A stretch of 64,000 bases of DNA from NCBI GenBank assembly GCA_965205275.1, contig OZ242168.1:434001-498000 (forward strand), read 5' to 3'. This DNA is from WTFY01 sp965205275 (GTDB taxonomy: Bacteria; Pseudomonadota; Gammaproteobacteria; UBA4575). The notes beneath the pieces were generated by a model, which saw nothing but the letters and a program-made list of their open reading frames with translations, was not told where the DNA came from and made no database searches. This document shows, piece by piece, positions 54,003-62,234 of this stretch; the first letter of the stretch is position 1; the number at the start of each line of letters is the position of its first letter. Position numbers and translations under genes: made by a program.

Positions 54003-54362
54003 TTAGCTTGTTGCCGCGGCTATGGCGTCAGAGCGAGAGTTGAGCACATCAATAATTTTGTCAAAACCGGCGATCTCGACAATTTCTTTTATGGGACCAG
54101 GCAAGGAACACATGATGAATTTTGTATTTCTACCCTTGAGTGTTTTTGCAATAAGCAAAATTGAACGCAGACCCGCACTACTAATGTAGGAAAGCTTTTC
54201 AAGATCTAGAACTACGGGATTGTCAGAGCCATCAGTTTCCTTGTCCAGGCTTTTGTGAAAGTCCTGCGCATTTACACCGTCAATACGACCGGTTACGCTT
54301 ATTACCAAAGCCCCTTCAGCTTGATCGACCTGTAACTCTACTTGGTTATTTTGAATGGTCAT
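54003..54362 (-). CDS. STAS-domain anti-sigma factor antagonist 2
   Basis: Paralogue of the preceding antagonist, 119 residues from ATG 54362 (MTIQNNQVELQVDQAEG). It has GALVISVTGRIDGVNAQDFH, VVLDLEKLSYISSAGLRSIL (Ser61/Ser62; the residue before Gly that is phosphorylated in SpoIIAA is Ala here, as in other ISSAGL-type antagonists) and GFDKIIDVLNSRSDAIAAA. It lies 154 bases upstream of STAS gene 1 on the same strand, with its own A+T-rich promoter region. Having two antagonists for one kinase suggests two inputs or graded control. Confidence 0.9.
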   Translation of the reverse strand: MTIQNNQVELQVDQAEGALVISVTGRIDGVNAQDFHKSLDKETDGSDNPVVLDLEKLSYISSAGLRSILLIAKTLKGRNTKFIMCSLPGPIKEIVEIAGFDKIIDVLNSRSDAIAAATS

Positions 54363-54408
54363 TTTCCAACGATATCAATTTATTTAGTCACTGACTATAA
54401 CAAAGTTT

Positions 54409-54414
54409 ATTATA
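54409..54414 (-). promoter_or_regulatory. Possible -10 element for STAS gene 2
   Basis: On the minus strand a perfect TATAAT lies 47 bases upstream of the ATG, within a strongly A+T-rich stretch. No convincing -35 is found at 16-18 bases, so the call rests on the -10 and the composition. Confidence 0.35.
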
Positions 54415-54789
54415 CCTTATCTATTAAATTTTTATTATTTTTGAAGTATTTCTCTAGATATATATGTTGAGTGGATTGCCGTATGCGAAGCCTCGTATTC
54501 CCGCTATCTTGAAACTGCTCTTCTCTTGTTCTTGAGGTTGTTATGGGACAAGAGCAAACCACCATGCATTGTAGTTTTTTGCTTTGCTGTCATCTGGATT
54601 AATACCATGTGATGCGAGCAGAACAGCGGTGCTGTACCCTTACCTAAAATCTGTAACTCTCTGGTGGTAACCAGCGGGTTTCTGACGCAGCTGATTTTGG
54701 TAGGTGTCAAGTATATTGCCTAGGGCAAGCTTGTTGTCTCCAGTATGTGCTAGTAATGGCTGTTCCGGTTAGTGTATGGATGGTATTCT
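54415..54789. other. Spacer between STAS gene 2 and the IS256 insertion
   Basis: About 375 bases without a supported gene. A minus-strand frame at 54504-54710 (68 residues) has no ribosome site or recognisable domain. Direct continuity with the sequence right of the IS (from 56194) is expected, because the IS duplicated its target; the pre-insertion spacer would be about 700 bases long. Confidence 0.4.
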
Positions 54790-54798
54790 GCAGCAGTC

Positions 54799-56184
54799 GA
54801 GCTATTGTCAAATCTGGTGTATGCCGATGAAATCAAGCGGCAACCTGGTCTGATTGTTCAATCTCTTCTCCGTTAATAAATTTCACGCCTTCAACAATCT
54901 TCGCCAGGTATGCAAAGCCGCGTAGTTTTCGCCAGTTCTTCTCAGCGCACTGGCCAAGCTTGAACATCATGTGCAATAAACTGTCGCGCGTCATACAGCC
55001 TTTTGTTCGTGTCGTACGATGACGGATGGTGGCAAAGGTCGACTCGATCGGATTGGTCGTTCGAAGGTGCTGCCAGTGCACTGCGGGAAAATCATAGAAC
55101 GTCATTAACGATTGCCGATCCTTGAGCAGGCAGTTGGTCGCCTTCGGATACCTGGCTTCATAGGTGACGATAAACTGATCAAAAGCCTGCTCGGCATGCT
55201 CGCGGGTGGCGGCCTGCCAGATCTCGTGCAGCGCCGATTTGGCTTTCGGCTGAACGCTCTTTGGCATCGCGTTGAGCACATTGCCGGTCTTATGCATCCA
55301 GCAGCGTTGTTGACGGGTCGCCGGGAATACTTCCTCGAGCGCCGCCCAGAAACCCAGGGCACCATCGCCGAGCGCCAGTTCCGGGGCATTCATGCCGCGT
55401 GTCTTCAGATCCAGCAGCACTTCGCGCCAACTCTGTGTTGACTCCCGAATGCCGTCCTCGATCGCCAGAAAATGCTTGTCACCACGCGCGTTGACGGCCA
55501 CGATTACCAGCGCGCACAGCCGCTGGCGATCCGCTCTCAGGCCACTGTAGATACCGTCCGCCCAGATATACACCCAGCGATCGTGGCCTAAACGACGACG
55601 TCGCCAGCTCTCGTATTCCTGCCGCCACGTCTGCCTCAGGCGCGATACCGTACTCGCCGATAAACCCTTGGCTTCGGCGCCCAGCAGCACTTCCAGCGCC
55701 GGCTGCATCTCGCCGGTGGAAATCCCCTTCAGATACAGCCATGCCAGCGCCGCTTCCAGACTCGCGGTCTTGCGCACATACGGCGGTACCAGCGCCGAGT
55801 GAAAACTCACCGGCTTGCCGTCACGGCTGCGTATCTTCGGTACCTGCACCGTTACCGGGCCAATGCCGGTCTGAATGTCTCGCGCCGACTGATAGCCGTT
55901 CCTGACCACCGCCGTACGACCCACCTCATCTCGCCGCCCAGACAACGCCGAGAGTAGTTCACTAACCTCTAATTCCAGACCCTGTGCAATCAGCTTGTGT
56001 GCTCCGTCGCGGATTAACTCCGTCAGCTCGTCACGGATCTTCTCTCGACCTGATAATGCGACAACGTTATGCTTACTCATGGTGGCGTATCTCCTCAGTT
56101 GAATGAATTGCTTCGTAACAACCATTTCAACCAGATATGCCGCCTTTTTTCAATTCAGCCGTACACCACTTTCGACCATAACTC
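54799..56184 (-). mobile_element. IS256-family insertion sequence with 9-base target duplication
   Basis: A 1386-base element. Imperfect terminal inverted repeats of about 25 bases are visible: left end starts GAGCTATTGTCAAATCTGG at 54799, right end read inward starts GAGTTATGGTCGAAAGTGG at 56184, and both continue TGTA(T/C)G. It is flanked by a perfect 9-base direct repeat GCAGCAGTC (54790-54798 and 56185-56193), the size expected for IS256-family transposition. The perfect duplication and intact transposase indicate a recent, probably still active insertion. Confidence 0.9.
54833..56080 (-). CDS. IS256-family (mutator-type) transposase
   Basis: DDE transposase of 415 residues from ATG 56080 (MSKHNVVALSGREK), which follows GAGGAG. 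A longer frame reaches 56125 but lacks such a site. Catalytic residues are readable: Asp in VYIWADGIYSGLRA, Asp in ALGDGALGFWAALEEVFP with the C/H motif QQRCWMHKTGNVL, and Glu in RTTNPIESTFATIRHRT. No frameshift or stop interrupts it. Confidence 0.95.
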   Translation of the reverse strand: MSKHNVVALSGREKIRDELTELIRDGAHKLIAQGLELEVSELLSALSGRRDEVGRTAVVRNGYQSARDIQTGIGPVTVQVPKIRSRDGKPVSFHSALVPPYVRKTASLEAALAWLYLKGISTGEMQPALEVLLGAEAKGLSASTVSRLRQTWRQEYESWRRRRLGHDRWVYIWADGIYSGLRADRQRLCALVIVAVNARGDKHFLAIEDGIRESTQSWREVLLDLKTRGMNAPELALGDGALGFWAALEEVFPATRQQRCWMHKTGNVLNAMPKSVQPKAKSALHEIWQAATREHAEQAFDQFIVTYEARYPKATNCLLKDRQSLMTFYDFPAVHWQHLRTTNPIESTFATIRHRTTRTKGCMTRDSLLHMMFKLGQCAEKNWRKLRGFAYLAKIVEGVKFINGEEIEQSDQVAA

Positions 56185-56193
56185 GCAGCAGTC

Positions 56194-56462
56194 TGGATCA
56201 TGGATTGCTTGGCTTTGTATAATGCAGGCTCCATTCCTTGTATCGGATATCTGGTTGGGCAGGCTTTAATCTGTGCAAGAAAATACCTTAAGGGCAAGCA
56301 AAGTTAGATCAAAAATATTTTCCTATCAAATAGGAAAATTACCCCGCCAGTTATGAATTGAGCAGTTAACAAATTCTGATATATCAGTAAAGTTTTTTGC
56401 CCTGGCAAGGGTTCTACTGCGGGCTTAAGGGTCTGCTTCTGCTTCCTATCAGTTGAGTACAA
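56194..56462. other. Spacer between IS256 element and squalene synthase gene
   Basis: A+T-rich, without a supported gene. It holds the hairpin at 56317-56339 and, at its right end, a small palindrome GTACA-AG-TGTAC (56457-56468) close to the start of the squalene synthase gene, which might be a regulator site. Confidence 0.4.
56317..56339 (-). terminator. Perfect 10-base-pair hairpin, possible terminator
   Basis: ATTTTCCTAT (56317-56326) and ATAGGAAAAT (56330-56339) pair perfectly around a three-base loop CAA. Read on the minus strand the stem is followed by a run of T (complement of AAAAA at 56311-56315), as in an intrinsic terminator. The stem is A+T-rich and no minus-strand gene directly precedes it, so a regulatory role is equally possible. 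Confidence 0.4.
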
Positions 56463-57575
56463 GTGTACAATATGCACTCCGTACTAGAGAGCGAGACAAG
56501 CGTTAAGACAATCATGTCCACTTCGCACAGTTTGGAAAATAGTGATCTCGCTTATCAGGAAGAGGCCCTGCGAGGTGTTTCCCGCACCTTTGCCTTAACT
56601 ATCCCACAGCTTCCCGATGGGCTATGTGATGTGGTAGGCAATGCCTATCTCCTGTGCCGAATAACGGATACCATTGAAGACGAGCCTGCACTGTCCGCTG
56701 CACAAAAACAGGTGTTTTCAGAGCGCTTCGTCGAGGTTGTAGCAGGCCGCGAAGAGGCAGAGCCCTTCGCAAACGAGCTTGGTGCGTTGCTGTCGTCATC
56801 AACTACCGCAAGCGAGCACGACCTGGTTGCCAATACCGCTCGGGTTATTCGCATCACTAGCAGGTTTCGTGCTGCCCAGCGTAATGTACTTGAACGTTGT
56901 GTGAGGATTATGTCGCGCGGAATGACAGAGTTTCAACAGATAGAGGCATTTGATGGCTTGGATGACCTGCCTCAACTTGACCGTTATTGCTATCATGTGG
57001 CTGGCGTAGTTGGCGAGATGCTTACTGAATTGTTTTGCGATCATTCTGCCGAGATTGGCGAGCGACGAGAGGAATTACTTGCACTTTCGGTGTCCTTTGG
57101 TCAAGGGTTACAGATGACCAATATTCTTAAGGATATATGGGACGACCGGCGTCGTGGTGCGTGTTGGTTGCCACGGGATATTTTCCTTGCAGCTGGCTTT
57201 GAGTTAGGCTCCCTGTCCCCTGGGCAAACTGACTCTGGTTTCGTTAAAGGGCTGTGCGAACTCGTGGCAATTGCCCGTTACCACCTCGCAAACGCGTTAC
57301 GGTTCATAATGATGATCCCTCCCCGTGAAACGGGTATCCGGCTACATTGTCTCTGGGCGTTGGGTATGGCTGTACTCACTCTGCGCCGTATTCATGCGAC
57401 ACCAACATTCAAAGACGGGCAGGAAGTGAAGATCTCGCGTCGCAGCGTGTGGGCGGTCACAGTCATCACCAGTGTCTTGGTGCGCTCAAACTTGGCTTTG
57501 AAGTTCCTCTTTGAAGTACTGACCTGTAGTCTTCCTCGTGCCGGAGGGAGGTACCCTGAGCAAGCGCGGCCTTGA
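56463..57575 (+). CDS. Squalene/phytoene synthase family protein (probable squalene synthase)
   Basis: Trans-isoprenyl diphosphate head-to-head synthase. The GTG-started frame has 370 residues, but the conserved N-terminus begins at ATG 56514 (MSTSHSLENSDLAYQEEALR, giving 353). The first Asp-rich motif is RITDTIEDEP (D69, E72, D73 in the long numbering); the second is QMTNILKDIWDDRRRG (D223, D226, D227). RGVSRTFALTIPQLP and YCYHVAGVVGEMLTELF are typical of the single-enzyme squalene synthase type. Hopanoid or sterol precursor supply is inferred. No cyclase gene is in the window. An IS3-family element lies 98 bases downstream, between it and ispH. Confidence 0.85.
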   Translation: MYNMHSVLESETSVKTIMSTSHSLENSDLAYQEEALRGVSRTFALTIPQLPDGLCDVVGNAYLLCRITDTIEDEPALSAAQKQVFSERFVEVVAGREEAEPFANELGALLSSSTTASEHDLVANTARVIRITSRFRAAQRNVLERCVRIMSRGMTEFQQIEAFDGLDDLPQLDRYCYHVAGVVGEMLTELFCDHSAEIGERREELLALSVSFGQGLQMTNILKDIWDDRRRGACWLPRDIFLAAGFELGSLSPGQTDSGFVKGLCELVAIARYHLANALRFIMMIPPRETGIRLHCLWALGMAVLTLRRIHATPTFKDGQEVKISRRSVWAVTVITSVLVRSNLALKFLFEVLTCSLPRAGGRYPEQARP

Positions 57576-57723
57576 CTTGACATGCTACACAGTATTTGCA
57601 GAATGCTCTTTGTGTAATAACTTCGGAACCTGTTCACATAATTGTTAGTGAGAAGACAGGCTTGATAGTAGAGTGAATCGCCCCGGTATTGTCGGAGGCT
57701 AAAACCTTTGAGAGGATTAGCCT

Positions 57724-58044
57724 ATGAAAACACAACCTGTCTATGCCCCGGAAGTACGGGAACGAGCGGTTCGATTGGTATTCACCAGCGAACATGAACA
57801 TTCATCGCGTTGGTCTGCAACGCAATCGGTTGCTGGAAAGATCGGCTGTACGCCGGAAACACTGAGAAAGTGGATTCGACAAGTGGAGATTGATCAGGGA
57901 GGGAGGTCCGGTCTCACGACGGATCACGCTCAGAAATTCAAGGAACTGGAACGTGAAGTACGCGAACTGAAGCGGGCGAATGAGATCTTGCGAAAGGCAG
58001 CGGCTTTTTTCGCCCAGGCGGAGTTCGACCGCCGACCGAGGTAA
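57724..58044 (+). CDS. IS3-family OrfA (helix-turn-helix protein)
   Basis: A 106-residue DNA-binding subunit: YAPEVRERAVRLVFTSEHEH, a helix-turn-helix around KIGCTPETLRKWIRQVE, and a leucine-zipper-like FKELEREVRELKRANEILRK at the C-terminus. Its stop TAA overlaps the orfB ATG by one base (TAATG), where programmed -1 frameshifting normally makes the OrfAB fusion. Confidence 0.92.
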   Translation: MKTQPVYAPEVRERAVRLVFTSEHEHSSRWSATQSVAGKIGCTPETLRKWIRQVEIDQGGRSGLTTDHAQKFKELEREVRELKRANEILRKAAAFFAQAEFDRRPR

Positions 58045-58940
58045 TGGTGTCATTTATTGATCACTATCGAGACGACCACGGTGTCGAGCCGATCTGCGCC
58101 GTATTGCCGGTCGCACCGTCGACGTATTATCGCGTCAAACAACTGGAATCGTATCCGCAGCGACGCTCAGCCCGTGCTCGCACAGACGCGGTGCTGGAAA
58201 TCGAGATCAGCCGTGTCGGGCATGAAAACCGATGTGTTTAGGGTGCGCGTAAGGTTTGGAAGCAACTCAAGCGAGAGTCGATTGTGGCTGCGCGCTGCAC
58301 CGTGGAGCGGTTGATGAGGAAACTGAGCTTGGCAGGGATCAGGCGCGGTCGACGCTGCAAGACGACCCTTCCGGCAGACTTGGCCGATCACCCTTTGGAC
58401 CGGGTGAATCGTCAGTTTGTCGCAGCGCGACCGAATCAGCTTTGGGTGGCCGATATCACGTATGTGAGGACCCGATCCGGGTTTGTGTATGTGGCGTTTG
58501 TGGTGGATGTGTTCTCACGTTTTATCGTGGGTTGGCGTGTTCTGAAATCAATGCAGACAGCGTTGGTTCTGGATGCGCTGGAACAAGCGCTGTGGGCCCG
58601 GGGAAAGCCACGAGGGGTCATACATCACAGTGATCGTGGCAGCCAGTACCTCTCGATTCGTTACACCGAGCGACTGGATGAGGCGGGGTTCAACGCATCG
58701 GTTGGAAGGGTTGGTGATGCTTACGACAATGCCTTGGCTGAAACCATCAACGGCCTGTACAAAACGGAAGTGATCTACAAAGCGGGTCCCTGGCGGGGCC
58801 TGGAGGCCGTGGAACAGGCCACCTTGACCTGGGTGGACTGGTTCAATCATCGGCGATTGCTCCAACCGATTGGCGATGTACCACCTGCTGAATACGAAAT
58901 GATGTATTATCAACTAACCGAGTCGGCTCAAGCAGCATGA
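58044..58940 (+). pseudogene. IS3-family OrfB transposase with in-frame amber stop
   Basis: The frame encodes the HTH_21-type N-terminus (MVSFIDHYRDDHGVEPICAV) and then the integrase core: Asp in LWVADITYVRT, Asp in VIHHSDRGSQY, Glu in DNALAETINGLYKTE, ending ESAQAA. It is interrupted by TAG at 58239-58241, in the segment that reads ENRCV-stop-GARKVWKQLK. Relatives have VYGxRKVW there, so one Tyr codon became TAG. No frameshift is needed. The transposase is presumably inactive, although the ends are intact and could be moved in trans. Confidence 0.88.
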
Positions 58941-59040
58941 CTCAAACTAAACAGTCTCCGGTAAACCCGGGGCGATTCAGAGTATAGGTAGCTATTGGAA
59001 TAAATATTGTGTTAATAAACTTGGTAATCGAAGGTGAACA

Positions 59041-59979
59041 ATGCGAGTTATTTTAGCTCAGCCACGCGGATTCTGTGCCGGGGTTGACCGTGCCATCGCA
59101 ATTGCCGAAGGTGCGTTAAAACTTTATGAACCTCCGGTCTATGTGCGACACGAAATTGTCCATAATCGGCGAGTCGTGGAAAACTTGAAAGCAAAGGGTG
59201 TACGGTTCGTGGAAGAGATTGAACAGATTCCTGATGGAGCAATCGCTGTGTTCAGTGCCCATGGCGTATCGAAGGAGGTTGAGCAGGGTGCGGCAGTACG
59301 TGGCCTACACTCGCTTGATGCCACTTGTCCATTGGTCTCCAAGGTGCACAAGGAGGGTCAGCGCTATGCTGCTGAGGGCTATGACGTCGTTCTGATCGGT
59401 CACGAGAACCATCCCGAGGTCGAGGGTACCTTGGGTCAGATTCCGGGACCTGTTTTTCTGGTCAGCGACGTAAAAGATGTAGCGGCACTTGAGGTGCGGG
59501 ATCCCGAAAAAGTTGCTTACGTCACCCAGACTACCCTATCGGTTGACGATACTCGAGATGTGATCAAGGCGCTGAAAAGGCGATTTCCAAACATTGCTGG
59601 GCTGGACACCAAAGACATTTGCTACGCGACCCAGAACCGCCAAGCTGCTGTCCGTGCACTTGCTGCCCAGGTAGATCTGATGCTGGTGGTAGGTGCACAA
59701 AACAGTTCCAATTCCAATCGCTTGTGCGAAGTCAGCAACGACAGTGGTACACAAAGTTACCTGGTTGAAGATCCGTCGAAGATTGATCCCGCGTGTTTAT
59801 ACGGGATCGAGGCTGTTGGCATTACTGCTGGTGCTTCGACACCTGAGGAATTAGTGCAGGAACTGATTGGAAAGCTGCGAGAGTATGCTGACCTGGAAAT
59901 CTCGACGATGGAAGGCATTGTAGAGAACGTGCGTTTTGCCCTCCCTGTTTCATTGCAAAAAGCAACTGGGGCTGAATAG
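59041..59979 (+). CDS. ispH: 4-hydroxy-3-methylbut-2-enyl diphosphate reductase
   Basis: Last enzyme of the MEP isoprenoid pathway, giving IPP and DMAPP with a [4Fe-4S] centre. Cluster cysteines are Cys12 (QPRGFCAGVDRA), Cys96 (DATCPLVSKVH) and Cys194 (DICYATQNRQ); active-site His124 and Glu126 lie in HENHPEVEGT, and VVGAQNSSNSNRL binds diphosphate. Length 312 is standard. It shares isoprenoid metabolism with the squalene synthase gene upstream, from which the IS3 element now separates it. Confidence 0.96.
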   Translation: MRVILAQPRGFCAGVDRAIAIAEGALKLYEPPVYVRHEIVHNRRVVENLKAKGVRFVEEIEQIPDGAIAVFSAHGVSKEVEQGAAVRGLHSLDATCPLVSKVHKEGQRYAAEGYDVVLIGHENHPEVEGTLGQIPGPVFLVSDVKDVAALEVRDPEKVAYVTQTTLSVDDTRDVIKALKRRFPNIAGLDTKDICYATQNRQAAVRALAAQVDLMLVVGAQNSSNSNRLCEVSNDSGTQSYLVEDPSKIDPACLYGIEAVGITAGASTPEELVQELIGKLREYADLEISTMEGIVENVRFALPVSLQKATGAE

Positions 59980-60082
59980 TAGAATTCACTCAATTCGATA
60001 ATGCAATGATCCTGCTCGTGTCTCCAGTACCGGACCCTGCGGTCCCTTTCCATACCCAACCCTGAATTGGCATACAGGCCAG

Positions 60083-61235
60083 CTAGAAATTGTAGTTCAA
60101 GCGAAACTCGAAGAAGCTGTCGCGTCGAGTTGCATCGAGCTGGATATCCTTTTTATCGACATTAAAAAGTGAGAACAACTCTATATTTGCGGACCACTGG
60201 TCAGAGATTCGCCGGTTAAATTCGATGACCATGGCACCTGTAGAGTGTTTCCTGTCTTTCAGGATGCTGGCGAAAATCTCGGTGTTTTGAATATCGTTGA
60301 ATGCAATGCGCGTGGCGAAGAGTAGATCATCCTGGAAAGCATTAGTTGCATCCCTGCCTCGTTCATCGTAACTCCATTCACCAAGCACGCCAAAATCGAC
60401 GGTCGAATCCAATATGGAATAAAATGTATATTCTCCGCCGACGACAAAAGCGGCGTAATCTTCTTCTGTGTAGTAAAGGTTTTGTGCGTCGGCGCGATGA
60501 ATAGCCTCAAGCTTGAATAGCCAGGAGTCGGCAGTCAGTTGTGCATCCAGCCCAACTTGGAGGATTTGTTTGTAATGCGGAACCGAGACGTTCCGTTGCG
60601 GTCGCAAGAGAGGCTCTCGGTTCGTGCCGTCAAATATACTTACACCAATATCGAAGGGCCCGAAACTCTTACTGTACCGGGCCGCAAAATCCATATGCCA
60701 CTCCTTGGACGCACTCTCATAGGATGTGCGGTTGTCGTCGACGATGAGCGACGAGCGCGGGCGGCCTTTGCGACTTGGAAAGGTACGCTCCCGGTGATGA
60801 GGTAGAATAAAAAATTTCGCTGCGCCCCATTCTCCAGACCAAGTAGCATGAGCCATGAGCTGACCTAGTTCGACCTCTTCGTCCGGATGCTCAATCAAAT
60901 GGTCTGGTTGATGGTATCGACCAAGTGATTCGATTCAACTACTCCCCAGAACACTCGGTCGACACCAAGGCGAAGCTCCCATTCACTGTTGCCTACTTCG
61001 CCAAATAGCAGAAAATATGCTTCACGCAGGTCAGCACTGTCGTAACGCAAGAACGGTGCCAAGTTGAAACTCCAGCCCTTGGCGCTTTCAAAATAAAGTT
61101 CCGGCTCCTTAACAAACCCGTTCGCATGATGAGACTGGCCTGAGTAAGCCCCGTTTTCCGGATACCATCGACTTTCAATGCCCGCATGCCCGAGAAGCTG
61201 AAGGGAATTTTATGATTTAATTGATTGCGCATCCT
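60083..61235 (-). pseudogene. Frameshifted outer-membrane beta-barrel gene
   Basis: The C-terminal part (60898-60083, 271 residues from TTG) ends FFEFRLNYNF with terminal Phe and has FFILPHHRERTFPSRKGR and barrel-like alternation. Upstream, 61200-60899 continues the same protein in a different frame (LLGHAGIESRWYPENGAYS, AYFLLFGEVGNSEWEL, VFWGVVESNHLVDTINQT). That frame hits TGA just where the second begins, so one frameshift near 60898 breaks it. The extreme N-terminus, including any signal peptide, is missing or in yet another frame (from about 61232). The family seems to be a conserved uncharacterised barrel with an FWGV-E-HLVD-INQT motif; function unknown. Confidence 0.75.
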
Positions 61236-61484
61236 TTGTTAGTTGTGCGCTGAGTTGCTGCCGTGCAATCATATTGCTTATGGCAGGGATTTATCGTAAC
61301 CCTGCTAATCCGGTAGAACCCCTTTGCCCAGTATCTTAATATGCTGATACTGCACGGATTTCCTGTCTCCTCGCAATACAATATATTTCTGAACCTATAC
61401 ACAGCAGCAACAGCATGTACTCAGAAGAAAGGAGGGCTTGGTTGGAGTAGCAAAGCTGTATGATGTTGTGTGCAGCCTACTAAA
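61236..61484. other. Spacer between the broken barrel gene and aat
   Basis: About 250 bases on the 5' side of the pseudogene and 3' side of aat. No gene, tRNA or clear terminator is seen; a short A+T-rich tract (ACAATATATTTCTG near 61378) might hold a former promoter of the barrel gene. Confidence 0.35.
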
Positions 61485-62225
61485 TTATGGTGTCCAGTTT
61501 GCCACATCTATGCTGTTGTCCAGTTTCCACTTGAAGCCACTTTGCTTCTGATTGCATAACGGGGTCATCATATTTATGTAGTCTGTTCTTGGTATTGCCT
61601 GTGCTCCCAGACTTAATAAATGCGATGAGGGCAGTTGGCAATCCAGTAGAGGAAAACCCCAGTAATGTAAGTGGCTGACCATGTAAGCAAGAGCAACTTT
61701 GGAGGCATTGGTTTGAAAGCTGAACATGGATTCACCAAAAAACATTTTTCCAATCAGGACTCCATATACCCCGCCAATTAAATGCTTCTGATAATCCCAT
61801 AGTTCGACTGAGTGGGCGCATCCATGTTGATGCAAGGCGGTATAGGCCTCTGTCATTTCATCGGTAATCCAGGTGCCCCGTGCATAGCTTCGTGGTGTGG
61901 CACATGCGGTAACTGTTTTTTTGAAGTCACCGTCAAAAGTGACTGTCCATTTGTGTTTGCGCAAGGTTCTTCTAAGGCTGGTGGATATTCTGAATTTATG
62001 GGTATACAAAACACCCCTTGGGTTTGGTGACCACCACAAAATCGGCTGCCCGCTTTCGTACCATGGGAAAATCCCATTGCGGTAGGCGCTTAGTAGTCGT
62101 GTGACACTTAAATTCCCCCCTGCTGCAAGCAGGCCTTTGGGGTCTTGCAGCGCATTTTCTACATCAGGGAAAGGAGCACTGCTGTTGGAGGGGTCTAGCC
62201 AGTGAAGGTCCATATCTTTTTGCAA
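61485..62225 (-). CDS. aat: Leucyl/phenylalanyl-tRNA-protein transferase
   Basis: N-end rule enzyme that adds Leu or Phe to N-terminal Arg/Lys of proteins to mark them for ClpAP. The 246-residue protein has LDPSNSSAPFPDVENAL, GLLAAGGNLS, RNGIFPWYESGQPILWWSPNPR, GTWITDEMTEAY, and GGVYGVLIGKMFFGESMFS, with a late DCQLPSSHLLSLGA. Start could be Met5 (MDLHWLDP). It follows the FemAB-like gene by nine bases on the same strand. Confidence 0.95.
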   Translation of the reverse strand: MQKDMDLHWLDPSNSSAPFPDVENALQDPKGLLAAGGNLSVTRLLSAYRNGIFPWYESGQPILWWSPNPRGVLYTHKFRISTSLRRTLRKHKWTVTFDGDFKKTVTACATPRSYARGTWITDEMTEAYTALHQHGCAHSVELWDYQKHLIGGVYGVLIGKMFFGESMFSFQTNASKVALAYMVSHLHYWGFPLLDCQLPSSHLLSLGAQAIPRTDYINMMTPLCNQKQSGFKWKLDNSIDVANWTP

Positions 62226-62234
62226 TACTGCTCT

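Larger units (their letters stand above)
57674..58979 (+). mobile_element. IS3-family insertion sequence with 3-base target duplication
   Basis: A 1306-base element bounded by inverted repeats: left end TGAATCGCCCCGGTATTG at 57674, right end read inward TGAATCGCCCCGGGTTTA from 58979. The first 13 bases are identical and both continue with (T/C)CGGAG. GAG flanks both sides (57671-57673, 58980-58982), the 3-base duplication usual for IS3 members. It carries orfA and an interrupted orfB. Confidence 0.9.

Noticed and set aside
54504..54710. 68-residue minus-strand ORF upstream of the IS256 element
   Set aside because: No ribosome site, no recognisable domain, and irregular composition; treated as intergenic.
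47632..58241. In-frame TAG codons in higA and IS3 orfB as evidence of amber recoding
   Set aside because: Many intact housekeeping genes in the window (for example sdhB, moeA neighbours, ccmG) end in TAG at the expected place, and the two sites correspond to different amino acids (Trp, Tyr). Independent nonsense mutations in decaying mobile or TA genes are the simpler reading.
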